Of a stretch of 64,000 bases of DNA, positions 20,390-30,985 are shown piece by piece. The stretch covers positions 54,668,881-54,732,880 of the forward strand of contig CM019063.1 in assembly GCA_009667805.1 (NCBI GenBank), read 5' to 3'. The notes beneath the pieces were generated by a model, which did no database searches, was not told the origin of the DNA, and saw only the letters and a program-made list of their open reading frames with translations. Origin of the DNA: Leptobrachium leishanense. Lineage: Eukaryota; Chordata; Amphibia; Anura; Megophryidae. The translations under genes and the position numbers were made by a program. The stretch's first letter is position 1; each line of letters opens with the position of its first letter.

Positions 20390-22440
20390 TAAAAAAAAGT
20401 GAATTTCTGGTTAATGAACAAACCATTATTTATTTATTTATTTTATTTATAAAAGTATTTTACCAGGAAGGATACATTGAGATTTCTCTCGTTTTCAAGT
20501 ATGTCCTGGGTTCGAGAACAAATGCTGTTGTCTTCCATGGGAGGGGAGGAAGGGTTCTCTTGTTTACTTAAAAAATAAAAGCTGTAGTGTAGAATTATAT
20601 ATTATAGTTCTAATAAATAATTATTTTGAGAAAAGATTTAAATTTAAAAAATAATTAAGTTTTAAAAAACGAAGACATTGAAAATAAAGGTAATTTTCGA
20701 TTAATTACTAAATTAATAAATGTTGTTGTTTTTTTGTACGTTCTATTATTTATTTTAAAAAAAAGTTATATTATATACTACATTTGTAATAAATCATTAT
20801 TTTGAAAAATAAAGAAACCATTGAAAATAAAGCTTATTTTTGCTTAACTACTATATGAACAAATGCTGCTGTCTTCCTAGGGAGGGGAGGAAGGGTTCTC
20901 TTGTTTATTTAAAGAAAATAAGATATATTATAGAATTATATATTATAATTCTAATAAATAATTATTTTGAGAAAATAAAGAAACCAATGAAAATAAAGCA
21001 AATTTCTGGTTAATGAACAAATGCTCTTTTTGGGGGGGCGGGGTGTTCTTTTAGTTATTTTAACAAAAATAACAATTGTATTATATATTATAATATTAGT
21101 AAATTAAATTTAAAAAAATAATAATTTTGAAAACAAAATGAAGACATTGAAAATAAAGGTAATTTCTGGTTAATTACTAAATGAATAAATGCTGTTGTTT
21201 TTTGTGGGTTCTATTATTTATTTTAAAAGAGTTATATTATATACTACATTTGTAATAAATCATTATTTTGAAAAATGAAGAGACCATTGAAAATAAAGCT
21301 TATTTTTGGTTAACTACTACATGAACAAATGCTGCTGACTTTCTTGGGAGGGGAGGGAGGGGAGGGAGGGTTCCCTTGTTTACTTAAAAAGAAAATGAGC
21401 TATATTATAGAATTATATATTATAGTTCTAATAAATAATTATTTTGAGAAAAGAAAGAAACCAATGAAAATAAAGCAAATTTCTGGTTAATGAACAAATG
21501 CTCTCTTTTGGGGGGCGGCGTTCTGTTAGGTATTTAAAAAAAATAATAATTGTATAAATAATAATATTAGTAAATAAGATTTAAACAATAAATAATTTGG
21601 AAAAAAAATAAAGGTAATTTCTGGTTAATTACTAAACAATTGTATTATATATTATAATATTAATAAATGAAATTTAAAAAATAAATAATTTTGAAAAAAA
21701 TGAAGACATTGAAAATAAAAGTAATTTCTGGTTAATTACTAAATGAATAAATGCTGTTGTTTTTTGTGGGTTCTATTATTTATTTTAAAAGAAAGTTATA
21801 TTATACCCTACATTTGTAATAAATCATTATTTTGAAAAATAAAGAAACCATTGAAAATAAAGCTGATTTTTGCTTAACTACTATATGAACAAATACTGCT
21901 GTCTTCCTAGGGAGGGGAGGAAGGGTTCTCTTGTTTATTTAAAAAAAAATAAGCTATATTATAGAATTCTATAATATAATTCTAATAAATAATTATTTTG
22001 AGAAAAGAAAGAAACCAATGAAAATAAAGCAAATTTCTGGTTAATGAACAAATGCTCTTTTTGGGGAGGCGGGGTGTTCTTTTATTTATTTTTTAAAAAA
22101 TAACAATTGTATTATATATTATAATATTAGTAAATTAAATTTAAAAAATAAATAATTAAAAAAAAAATGAAGACATTGAAAATAAAGGTAATTTCAGGTT
22201 AATTACTAAATTAATAAATGCGATTGTTTTTTGTGGGTTCTATTATTTATTTAAAAATAGTTATAGTATATACTACATTTGTAATAAATCATTATTTTGA
22301 AAAATAAAGAAACCATTGAAAATAAAGTTTATTTTTAGTTAACTACTATATGAACAAATGCTGCTGTTCTCTTAATATTTAAAAAAAATAAAAACTATAT
22401 TATATATATCATAATTTTAAAAGTAAATAGCTTTACTTTC
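20390..22440. repeat. AT-rich satellite with higher-order structure
   Basis: Three related submotifs alternate. A: GCAAATTTCTGGTTAATGAA then CAAATGCTCTTTTTGGGG. B: GACATTGAAAATAAAGGTAA then AAATGCTGTTGTTTTTTGTG. C: ACCATTGAAAATAAAGCTTA then GGGAGGGGAGGAAGGGTTCT. The C-type block recurs near 20541, 20881, 21340 and 21911, and the B-type near 20718, 21190, 21750 and 22217. This gives higher-order periods of about 340-570 bp. There are no open frames. Confidence 0.8.
20418..20520 (-). mobile_element. LINE family L 3' tail fragment
   Basis: TATTTATTTATTTTATTTAT followed by TTTTACCAGGAAGGATACAT, TGAGATTTCTCTCGTTTTCA and AGTATGTCCTGGGTTC. This is the reverse complement of the tail at 36140-36227. 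It lies at the edge of the AT-rich satellite. Confidence 0.8.
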
Positions 22441-23265
22441 AATTCCGTTTCAGAACAGGCCTTTGCTTTCTCCGAGTTCACGCTGTTTGATAGACTGTCA
22501 TTTGTCCGCGGCACTCAGAGGAGCCAGCTGGCTGCTAAGTATTAATGCCAGGAACTTGCATGTGTTTTTCTGACATTTAACAAATGGGAACAGCTTGTGG
22601 ATCCGCATTAACTTACTCGGTCTCGCAGATAATGGTCGGCTTTCGTGAGGTGCACCTCTACGAGGATCTGTGCCAAGATAAAAGAAGATGCAAGGCGCAA
22701 ATCTCCAAGTCTGGCTCCTATGGAAGAGCTTTGATCGATACATCCATTCCCGTATCGAATTTACCAGCTTTCTGTGTTTTACCAGATATATTCCCAATTT
22801 CCTTTGCTTGTGACGAGGGCTGCTAGCTGGGAGCCCTTTATTGACCCAAATCCTGTTGGGCAATTTATCAAAGGCTAAGTGTTCTAGTGAGCGCCATTTC
22901 AATGACACCTGCGGCTATAATTGTGCTCATTTACGCAGCATTTTTCTGACACATTTCACTCATTTGTTATGCTGTAGTTAACTACTAAGGAAAGAAATGC
23001 ACACGAAAGGCACGCTGCGCATGCACGACAGTGTGATGTCTCTCTACATGGATTAAGCTCCAGCATTTAGTGACGCAATTCAGTTGCGCTGTTTCTTATT
23101 TTCGTTCTTACATTTTTAAATTAACACTTTCGATGGAAAAACGTCCATACCCAATCTGCTTTCTAATACATTGAAAAACCAAAACAATAGCCTATAAAAC
23201 ACTAGCTGCGTAACCTTAAATGCAGTATCAGTCTGCTCCCTAGTGAGAAATGGAAGTCTTGGTAT
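22441..23265. other. Low-copy sequence, possible old conserved DNA
   Basis: This stretch has no repeats in the window, retains CpG-containing words, and has open frames on both strands (22498-22908 minus, 22584-22826 plus) with no recognisable domain. I could not find paired splice sites that favour one frame. It may be a regulatory element or simply unique DNA. Confidence 0.3.
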
Positions 23266-25085
23266 TACTGTAAACAAGCTGCAAGGAGTAGCACCCACCC
23301 TCAATGTTACAAAAACCTCAACAAACTTTACTTCTGCATTACAGCAGCCAGGGATTTAGCAGAATACAGGGAGAGGGCAGAATACAGGGAGAGCTGTGGG
23401 GTTAGTCACTGCTGTACAGGGATAAGATTCAGAGTGTTTTTATGAGTGAATATCCCTGTACAGTACAGATACAAGGTGTTGCTGTAATTTCCACACACAG
23501 GCATTATGCAGCACATACAGATAAAAGGTGTTGCTGTAATTCCCATACACAGGCATTATGCAGCACATACAGGTACAAGGTGTTGCTGTAATTGCTATAC
23601 ACAGGCATTATGCAGCACATACAGATACAAGGTGTTGCTGTAATTTCCATACACAGGCATTATGCAGCACATACAGATACAACGTGTTACTGTAATTGCC
23701 ATACGCAGGCATTATGCGGCACATACAGATACAAGGTGTTGCTGTAATTGCCATATACAGGCATTATGCGGCACAGACAGATACAATGTGTTGCTGTAAT
23801 TGCCATACACAGGCATTATGTGGCACATACAGATACAAGGTGTTGCTGTAATTGCCATACACAGGCATTATGCGGCACATACAGATACAAGGTGTTGCTG
23901 TAATTGCCATACACAGGCATTATGTAGCACATACAGATATAAGGTGTTGCTGTAATTGCCATACACAGGCATTATGCAGCACACACAGATACAACGTGTT
24001 GCTGTAATTGCCATACACAGACATTATGCAGCACATACAGATACAAGGTGTTACTGTAATTGCCATACGCAGGCATTATGCGGCACATACAGATACAAGG
24101 TGTTGCTGTAATTGCCATATACAGGCATTATGCGGCACAGACAGATACAATGTGTTGCTGTAATTGGCATACACAGGCATTATGCAGCACATACAGATAC
24201 AAGGTGTTGCTGTAATTTCCATACACAGGCATTATGCAGCACATACAGATACAACGTGTTACTGTAATTGCCATACGCAGGCATTATGCGGCACATACAG
24301 ATACAAGGTGTTGCTGTAATTGCCATATACAGGCATTATGCGGCACAGACAGATACAATGTGTTGCTGTAATTGCCATACACAGGCATTATGTGGCACAT
24401 ACAGATACAAGGTGTTGCTGTAATTGCCATACACAGGCATTATGCGGCACATACAGATACAAGGTGTTGCTGTAATTGCCATACACAGGCATTATGCAGC
24501 ACACACAGATACAACGTGTTGCTGTAATTGCCATACACAGACATTATGCAGCACATACAGATACAAGGTGTTACTGTAATTGCCATACGCAGGCATTATG
24601 CGGCACATACAGATACAAGGTGTTGCTGTAATTGCCATATACAGGCATTATGCGGCACAGACAGATACAATGTGTTGCTGTAATTGGCATACACAGGCAT
24701 TATGCAGCACATACAGATACAAGGTGTTGCTGTAATTGCCATATACAGGCATTATGCGGCACAGACAGATACAATGTGTTGCTGTAATTGCCATACACAG
24801 CCATTATGCGGCACAGACAGATACAATGTGTTGCTGTAATTGGCATACACAGGCATTATGCAGCACATACAGATACAAGGTGTTGCTGTAATTGCCATAC
24901 ACAGGCATTATGCAGCACATACAGATACAAGGTGTTGCTGTAATTGCCATACACAGGCATTATGCAGCACATACAGATACAAGGTGTTGCTGTAATTGCC
25001 ATACACAGCCATTATGCAGCACATACAGATATTGCATTGCTAATAATCTCATAAAGATCACTACAAACCCCCATAAGCAGGAGAG
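23266..25085 (+). repeat. Repeat element carrying a 52-bp minisatellite, copy 1
   Basis: A unique leader (23270-23458: CAGCAGCCAGGGATTTAGCA, GCTGTACAGGGATAAGATTC) and trailer (25030-25085: ATATTGCATTGCTAATAATC, CCCCCATAAGCAGGAG) flank the tandem array. The same leader and trailer flank shorter arrays at 54912-55575 and 59375-59985. The array therefore travels as part of a larger repeat. No inverted ends were identified. Confidence 0.75.
23459..25030 (+). repeat. 52-bp minisatellite, about 30 copies
   Basis: The unit runs ACAGATACAAGGTGTTGCTG, TAATTGCCATACACAGGCAT, TATGCAGCACAT (52 bp). Variant units form blocks: the variant with ATACGCAGG occurs at 23701, 24065, 24273 and 24585. These spacings are 364, 208 and 312, exactly 7, 4 and 6 units. 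Each is followed by the same ATATACAGG and GGCACAGACAG variants, so multi-unit segments were duplicated as blocks. Confidence 0.95.
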
Positions 25086-25249
25086 TTTATTACCTTCCAC
25101 CTGAACAAGGTTTCTGCAACAGATAAAGACATACATGATTTTTTGTTTAAATGAGCATGTGTTATCTCAGAATAACAATCTTCATTCAAAACGTTTACGC
25201 CACATAGATTGTTAATTATTCATCTTGTGTATCAAATAAATGTTACAGT

Positions 25250-27090
25250 TGGGTTACAGTTAGAAGTACTCTTGGCTTACTGGTTCAGTTTGTTTTAAGG
25301 TTAGGGTTACTGTTAGACTTGCTGGTTCTGTTTGTGTTAGGGTTACAGTTACTGGTTATGTTTATAATAGGGTTAGGGTTACGACTTGGGTTACAGTTAG
25401 GAGTACTCTTGGCTTACTAGTTCAGTTTGTGTTAGGGTTACTGTCAGACTTACTGTTTCTGTTTGTGTTAGGGTCACTGTTAGGCTTACTGGTTCTGTTT
25501 GTGTTAGGGTCACTGTTAGGCATACTGGTTCTGTTTGTGTTAGGGTCACTGTTAGGCATACTGGTTCTGTTTGTGTTAGGGTTACTGTTAGGTTACTGGT
25601 TCTGTTTGTGTTAGGGTTACTGTTAGGCATACAGGTTCTGTTTGTGATAGGGTCACTGTTAGGCTTACTGGTTCTGTTTGTGATAGGGTCACTGTTAGGC
25701 TTACTGGTTCTGTTTGTGTTAGGGTCACTGTTAGGCTTACTGGTTCTGTTTGTGATAGGGTCACTGTTAGACTTACTGGTTCTGTTTGTGTTAGGGTCAC
25801 TGTTATGCTTACTGGTTCTGTTTGTGTTAGGGTTACTGTTAGGTTACTGGTTCTGTTTGTGTTAGGGTTACTGTTAGGCTTACTGGTTCTGTTTGTGTTA
25901 GGGTCACTGTTATGCTTACTGGTTCTGTTTGTGTTAGGGTTACTGTTAGGCTTACTGGTTCTGTTTGTGTTAGGGTTACTGTTAGGTTACAGGTTCTGTT
26001 TGTGTTAGGGTCACTGTTAGGCTTACAAGTTCTGTTTGTGTTAGGGTTACTGTTAGGGACACTGTTAGACTTGCTGGTTCTGTTTGTGTTAGGGTTAGTG
26101 TTAGGTTTACTGGTTCTGTTTGTGTTAGGGTTACTGTTAGGCTTGCTGGTTCTGTTTGTGTTAGGGTTACTGTTAGGGTCACTGTTAGACTTGCTGGTTC
26201 TGTTTGTGTTAGGGTTACTGTTAGACTTGCTGGTTCTGTTTGTGTTAGGGTTACTGTTAGGGTCACTGTTAGACTTGCTGGTTCTGTTTGTGTTAGGGTT
26301 ACTGTTAGACTTGCTGGTTCTGTTTGTGTTAGGGTTACTGTTGGGGTCACTGTTGGACTTGCTGGTTCTGTTTGTGTTAGGGTTACTGTTACTGGTTATG
26401 TTTGTAATATGGTTAGGGATGGGGTTACTTCATAGGTTTGGGTTACAGCTAGGATTACTGTTGGTTTACTGGTTCAGTTTGTTTTAAGGTTAGGGTTACT
26501 GTTAGACTTGCTGGCTCTGTTTGTGTTAGGGTTACTGTTAGACTTGCTGGTTCTGTTTGTGTTAGGGTTAATGTTATGGTCACTGTTAGACTTGCTGGTT
26601 CTGTTTGTGTTAGGGTTACTGTTAGACTTGCTGGTTCTGTTTGTGTTAGGGTTACTGTTAGACTTGCTGGTTCTGTTTGTGTTAGGGTTAATGTTAGGGT
26701 CACTGTTAGACTTGCTGGCTCTGTTTGTGTTAGGGTTACTGTTAGGGTCACTGTTAGACTTGCTGGTTCTGTTTGTGTTAGGGTTAATGTTATGGTCACT
26801 GTTAGACTTGCTGGTTCTGTTTGTGTTAGGGTTACTGTTAGACTTGCTGGTTCTGTTTGTGTTAGGGTTACTGTTAGACTTGCTGGTTCTGTTTGTGTTA
26901 GGGTTAATGTTAGGGTCACTGTTAGACTTGCTGGCTCTGTTTGTGTTAGGGTTACTGTTAGGGTCACTGTTAGACTTGCTGGTTCTGTTTGTGTTAGGAT
27001 TACAGTTACTGGTTATGTTTATAATAGCGTTAGGGATAGGGTTACGTCTAGGGTTGTGTTCCAGTTATGAATACTCTTGGCTTACTGGTT
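25250..27090 (+). repeat. Telomere-like minisatellite, 36-bp core unit
   Basis: The core unit is TTAGACTTGCTGGTTCTGTT, TGTGTTAGGGTTACTG (36 bp), with 12-bp sub-steps (TTAGGGTCACTG) inserted. Every unit contains the vertebrate telomere hexamer TTAGGG. Three blocks open with CTTGGCTTAC-GGTTCAGTTTG and close with GGTTATGTTTATAATAG or similar (boundaries near 25345-25430, 26390-26485, 27005-27095). Because 36 is a multiple of 3, all frames stay open and give spurious proteins on both strands. Confidence 0.92.
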
Positions 27091-27107
27091 CAGTTCGTGT
27101 TAGTTGA

Positions 27108-27379
27108 ATTTACCTTGCTTTGGTGGCCCCCACAATCACCAGATCCCAATCCAACTGAGCATTTATGGGATGAAGTTGAAAGAGCCATCAGGCAGCTGCT
27201 TCCACAACCATCAAATCTCTCAGATCTGGACAGTGCTATTCATCAGGCATGGTGTCAGATTCCTCGCATCACCTTTCAATTTATCAGAGTCCATGCCAAG
27301 AAGAATCAACACAGTATTGAAGGCAAAAGGTGGCCCAACGAAGTACTGATGGGGGGGTCATAATAATCTGGCCACTCAG
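27108..27379 (+). pseudogene. C-terminal third of a second Tc1-like transposase
   Basis: Frame 27067-27363 contains WWPPQSPDPNPTEHLWDEVE, the P-D-x-N-P-x-E-x-L-W block holding the catalytic Glu, then the PRITFQFIRVHAKK region. The right terminus ATAATCTGGCCACTCAG ends at 27379 before TA. The left two thirds of the element are missing and the copy abuts the telomere-like array. Confidence 0.8.
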
Positions 27380-27414
27380 TATATACAGTATAAACACTCA
27401 TTTAAGTTGTAGTG

Positions 27415-28085
27415 AAGGGCAAAAAGTGAGATTAAAAGCCTCCACAAAGTGAATAATAAAGTTTATATATTTGCAGAGGACATTTACATATTCCAGCAAT
27501 TCAGAAAACCGTTTACAGAGCTCGTGTGCTACATTCCCCATATGCAGCAAAGAATTCTGGGTAGAATATGCAAAAGAAGTCCACAACTTCTCACTTTTTT
27601 GCATCTGGGCTCTGTAATAACACAGAACCCTCCTTGCCCAATGCCATGTCATATTAACCTCCCTGGCGGTATTACCAAGTGTGGCTCGGGGGTTAAATTT
27701 CAATGCCGAAAACGGTAACCCCGAGCCACACTCGTGAGAAGGGAACCAGGAAGCAGGACACCGCGATCGGACGGAGGTGAATGCTGGAGGGCATCGAGGG
27801 AACGCAGGGACAGCTATGCATCAGCCCGAGTGTGGCTCGGGGTTACTGTTTTCGGCATTGAAATTTAACCCCTGAGTCACACTAGGGAATACCGCCAGGG
27901 GCTGAATAAATGCACCAATTTTGACACATAAAATATGTCAAAATCGGACCGTCAGGGAGGTTAAATGGGTTTTTTTTGTTAGCAAAGGCCAGGTTATGCA
28001 ACCAGACGCAATCACTCCTGTACAGCTGTTTCAGGCTCATTTGCCCTCATCAGCAGGAGATAAAATGTAACTAGTTGCTATTGAT
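27415..28085 (+). repeat. Interspersed repeat family C, copy 2, split by a TTAA element
   Basis: GGGCAAAAAGTGAGATTAAA, GCCTCCACAAAGTGAATAAT, CCATATGCAGCAAAGAATTC and TTGCCCAATGCCATG are followed by the insertion at 27658-27960. The repeat then resumes with GGCCAGGTTATGCAACCAG and CCTCATCAGCAGGAG. The uninterrupted copy at 32995-33345 gives the empty-site order. Confidence 0.8.
27658..27960. mobile_element. TTAA foldback element nested in family C
   Basis: Inverted ends CCTCCCTGGCGGT and ACCGTCAGGGAGG are flanked by TTAA at 27654-27657 and 27961-27964. Inside, long inverted arms (GTGTGGCTCGGGGGTTAAAT and complement; ATTTCAATGCCGAAAACGGT and complement) make most of it a palindrome. It is 303 bp and non-coding; piggyBac/Kolobok-type by target site. 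Confidence 0.9.
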
Positions 28086-28104
28086 GCTTAAACCCTGGTG
28101 TAAA

Positions 28105-28265
28105 TCAATACTCATTTAATTTAGGGCGGAGGGCAAAAAAGTAAGGATTAAAAACCTCCACACAGCAAATAATAAAGTTTGTAGTTGCAGAGTACTTTTA
28201 TATATATACACAAAAAGTTTACAATCGTAGAAGACATTTACACATCCCAGCAATTCAGAGAACAT
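28105..28265 (+). repeat. Interspersed repeat family C, copy 3, partial
   Basis: TCATTTAATTTAGGGCGGAG, AAAACCTCCACACAGC, AATAAAGTTTGTAGTTGCAG and ACATCCCAGCAATTCAGAGA match the left part of family C. It is interrupted at 28272 by the solo LTR. Confidence 0.65.
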
Positions 28266-28271
28266 ATATAT

Positions 28272-28759
28272 TGTGACAGAGTCCTTGGGTTGGGTAACCG
28301 AATATCTGGGAGAGTAATTGAGGGAAGGTATTTGAGACCCAGAATCCTGCTTGGCCTCTATCCTCTCGCACACTTCTTGCCAATTAATTAATTAAGCAAC
28401 ATGTAACTTCTCAGGCCGCTGACTGCTGGACAGACGTGTTTTAATCAGACTGCTCAGAGCAGGGCAGGGAGCAGAAACACGTCTAAGAAAATGCTGTGAT
28501 TTTCTTTTGTTGATTAGATTATGTTACCTGGATAGTCAGGACCGCTGTATGTTTAGTAAGTGCTCTAACTGAGCTAGGATTTGGTTTGTAGTTTTTGTTT
28601 AATCGTCAGTGATAGTGATTCAAAGCCAAATGTGGTGTTTGTTCAGGATAGAATAAAAAGACATTTTATTTGCACGGCTTCAAGTCTGCGGCTGTTTATA
28701 CCCTAGAGGACCATGTTGTTTGGCTGGAACCAGGTATCCCGAGTGATTGATGTATCACA
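28272..28759 (+). mobile_element. Solo LTR candidate, 488 bp
   Basis: The segment begins TGTGACAG and ends GTATCACA (TG...CA with matching TGTGA/TCACA ends). It is flanked by ATAT on both sides (28268-28271 and 28760-28763) and contains an AATAAA signal near 28651, about 100 bases before the end. There is no internal retroelement sequence beside it, so it would be a recombination product. The AT-rich target makes the duplication weak evidence. Confidence 0.5.
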
Positions 28760-28763
28760 ATAT

Positions 28764-29235
28764 ATATATATGATACAGAAATTGAAATGTATTTATATAC
28801 TGTACATTGAAAGAGGGTGCGGCATAATATAAAACAAAGGGCTCAATTTAATTCAGCCCAATAGCTGAAAGTCATTTGGCCCAATAGCCATTTTGTCCAT
28901 TTTTCGGTTCCCGGAGATTCAAATCTGGGTTTACCGACATCTCTATCCTTGTTGAAAATTCTGCTCAGATATCGTCGAAAAAGAATTTATCAGCATGCCA
29001 ATCTCCTAAAAAATTAAATAGACATGTTTAAAGACACAAATCTGGTATGATGCTGGCCGAAATAAGATTGTAAAACCATTTTACCAGCCGGCTTTTTTTT
29101 TTTTTTTTTTTGCAAATTTTTTTAAATTTTGGATTAAATCAGATGATATTTGGGAAAAAAAAAATCTGAAAGTCTTTATAAAGCTTTTTGCCAAAACGTT
29201 CTGTACTGGTGTTATTCAATAAACCTGTCTATAAA
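28764..29235. other. Unassigned AT-rich sequence
   Basis: Motifs such as GGCCGAAATA and TTACCGACATC resemble those at 13760-13930 and 45690-45960. Homopolymer T and A runs follow (29090-29165). No gene. Confidence 0.35.
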
Positions 29236-29269
29236 GGAGGTTGAGTGACAGGTCCAGTTCTTCCTTCTT

Positions 29270-29760
29270 TCTGTGGATTATTGTCATCATTTATATAGCG
29301 CCAACAGTTTCCGTAGCGCTTTATAATAACCAAAGGGAACGAGATACAGATAAACGGATAGACTTGACAAAGACCAGTTGTGGTCGAAACGTCGTCTGTT
29401 TTACTTGGTGTTGGAATAAATCCACTTGAATTCATTTGGACTCCGTAGTTTATTCTTATTTTGCATTTTTGGGTCTGTACAGCAAGAGACCTTCACTCCA
29501 TTGATCCACCGTGGGGGATGATGGTACCTGAGCTCTATCTTTTATGGATAAACGGACATAGGAAGGAAACAAGAGGTGTAGAGGGCCCTGCTCATAGGAG
29601 TTTACAATCTAGAGGGATTGGGGTTGAGGAAGACAAGGGGAGTTTTACTAGATGTCCGTATCATTAGTGCCAGTGGTTCGGGTATGGTGGGACCATAGAA
29701 GCAGCTTCAATCATGCGTGATTAGGTGAGCAGAGAGATGAGTTGCATTAGTGATGTCTTG
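29270..29760 (-). mobile_element. L2-type LINE 3' end, split by a small insertion
   Basis: TTGTCATCATTTATATAGCG, CCGTAGCGCTTTATAATAAC and GAGATACAGATAAACGGA match the L2 tail at 8640-8730. They are interrupted at 29359-29546, then continue GATAAACGGACATAGGAAGG and TTTACAATCTAGAGGGATTG. There is no open frame. Confidence 0.75.
29359..29546. mobile_element. 188-bp insertion with 10-bp target duplication
   Basis: GATAAACGGA occurs at 29349-29358 and again at 29547-29556. The uninterrupted L2 copy at 8710-8730 has it once, so the boundaries are secure. The insert starts TAGACTTGACAAAGACCAGT and includes TGGTCGAAACGTCG. A 10-bp duplication fits a retroposed sequence such as a SINE, although no clear A or B box is visible. 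Confidence 0.75.
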
Positions 29761-29975
29761 GAGATGGTCAATCCATGGAATGTGAAGGCATCTGCCTGGC
29801 AAGAGACAAGGGTAGTTTTACTGGACGTCCAGATCATTAGTACCAGTGGTTCAGGAATGGTTGGGCCTTTGAAGCAGTGTCAATCATGATGTAGGTGAGC
29901 AGAGGGACGAGTTGCATAAGTGATGTCTTCTAGATGGTCAACCCATGGAACATGATGGCACCTGCCTGGTCTTGC
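29631..29975. repeat. Two-copy tandem duplication of about 172 bp
   Basis: AGACAAGGGGAGTTTTACTA through CATCTGCCTGGCAAG is followed by a second, diverged copy starting AGACAAGGGTAGTTTTACTG near 29803 and ending with GCACCTGCCTGGTCTTGC. It lies within or next to L2-derived sequence. Confidence 0.7.
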
Positions 29976-30550
29976 ATGTTGCTCTACAGTTTGGAATCGC
30001 TCGTAGCGCACGTATGAGTAGCATTTGCTATGATCTCAGGTCACCCAACAAGTGACCATCATCCTTGAGGCCCATAGAGCAGTCCGACGTAAAGCGTGAC
30101 TTTAAGCGTTGTCCAAGTCGTCCGTCTCAAAAATATTTTTAACGTAACGGAATATTCTGGAAGTCTCATCTGCCTATGATCTAATATGAATACGATCTGT
30201 CTGCTGAGGACTGGGACTCTGCACCCCGGCAACTTTGGAAAACAGACTCATACGTCTCATCGTCTGCTCTTTTTCGGAAAGTTCCCAGGTATGTTAATTG
30301 GGTGTCACTTTGCGATAAAACTGATTAGGACTTCATTGATTAAATGCCCCCGTAAAACTTTATTAAATGAGATCTTCTGTCCTTCTTCACTAAAATATTA
30401 TCCGAATCCAGATTTACACTAAATAATTTTTTTTAATATAATGTTCCGTTTGGGAGTTTTCGTTGAATGCTGTGCTTGCAGCACCACCCAGTGGTCCCCT
30501 GTAGGTGGTGCAGCTGCGGATATTGCTTCCTCTTAATTCTTTTTATCTGC
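29976..30550. other. Low-copy sequence
   Basis: No repeat matches in the window from about 30000. It contains homeodomain-like core words (TGTTAATTGGG, CTGATTAGG, CATTGATTAAATG) near 30290-30345, and a 79-codon plus-strand frame with no recognisable domain. It lies beside the candidate exon at 30639-30756. Confidence 0.35.
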
Positions 30551-30638
30551 AGATAGTCAGTTTATATCAAAGGATTACCGGCCAGGATCCGCGCCTGATA
30601 ATCCAACATGAAACCGTATGTACAACCGTATATCTTAC

Positions 30639-30756
30639 CCATGGGCTGTTCTGTTATAATAGGCTTTGCGCCAAATGAGGGAATAGTTTTACGCGTAACG
30701 ATGTTCAAACACACAAAATCATTCTCTGTAACGCCAGAGTCATCTGAATCATACAG
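30639..30756 (-). CDS. Candidate single internal exon of an unidentified gene
   Basis: On the minus strand a branch-point-like CACTAAT and pyrimidine-rich CCTCTCCCATGCAG precede base 30756. GG|GTAAGATA, a strong donor, follows base 30639. The 118-bp exon reads in phase 0 from LYDSDDSGVTENDFVCLNIV and continues with TRKTIPSFGAKPIITEQPM, ending in phase 1. The peptide is not low-complexity and does not resemble any transposon protein I know, and the DNA does not recur in this window. I cannot name the protein. No adjoining exon was recognised, so this could still be a chance frame in conserved non-coding DNA. Confidence 0.3.
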
Positions 30757-30833
30757 CTGCATGGGAGAGGATTAGTGTAAAATCAGAGAGAATTTTCTGT
30801 ACATTTTACACACACATTGCATATATATATATA

Positions 30834-30985
30834 TAAATATATTACCCAGAGTTCCTTGCTGCATATGGGGAGCTCCGTGATGCAGTTCTTTGAATTGCTG
30901 TGATGTGTAAATGGCTTCTATAATAATAAACTTTATTAGTTATTGCGTGGAGACTTTTTATCTCATTTTTTGCCCTCGACTTTAG
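30834..30985 (-). repeat. Interspersed repeat family C, copy 4, partial
   Basis: ATTACCCAGAGTTCCTTGCT, GCATATGGGGAGCTCC, GAATTGCTGTGATGTGTAAA and AATAATAAACTTTATTAG are the reverse complement of the family C core. Confidence 0.7.

Noticed and set aside
22498..22908. 136-codon minus-strand frame as a gene
   Set aside because: No recognisable domain, no paired splice sites, and overlapping open frames on the other strand; kept only as low-copy sequence.
23459..25030. CRISPR-like array of regularly spaced repeats
   Set aside because: There are no unique spacers: the whole 52-bp unit repeats. The context is vertebrate.
25397..27107. Frames repeating TQTEPVSLTVTL or LGLLVLFVLGSL
   Set aside because: Translations of the 36-bp telomere-like minisatellite on both strands.
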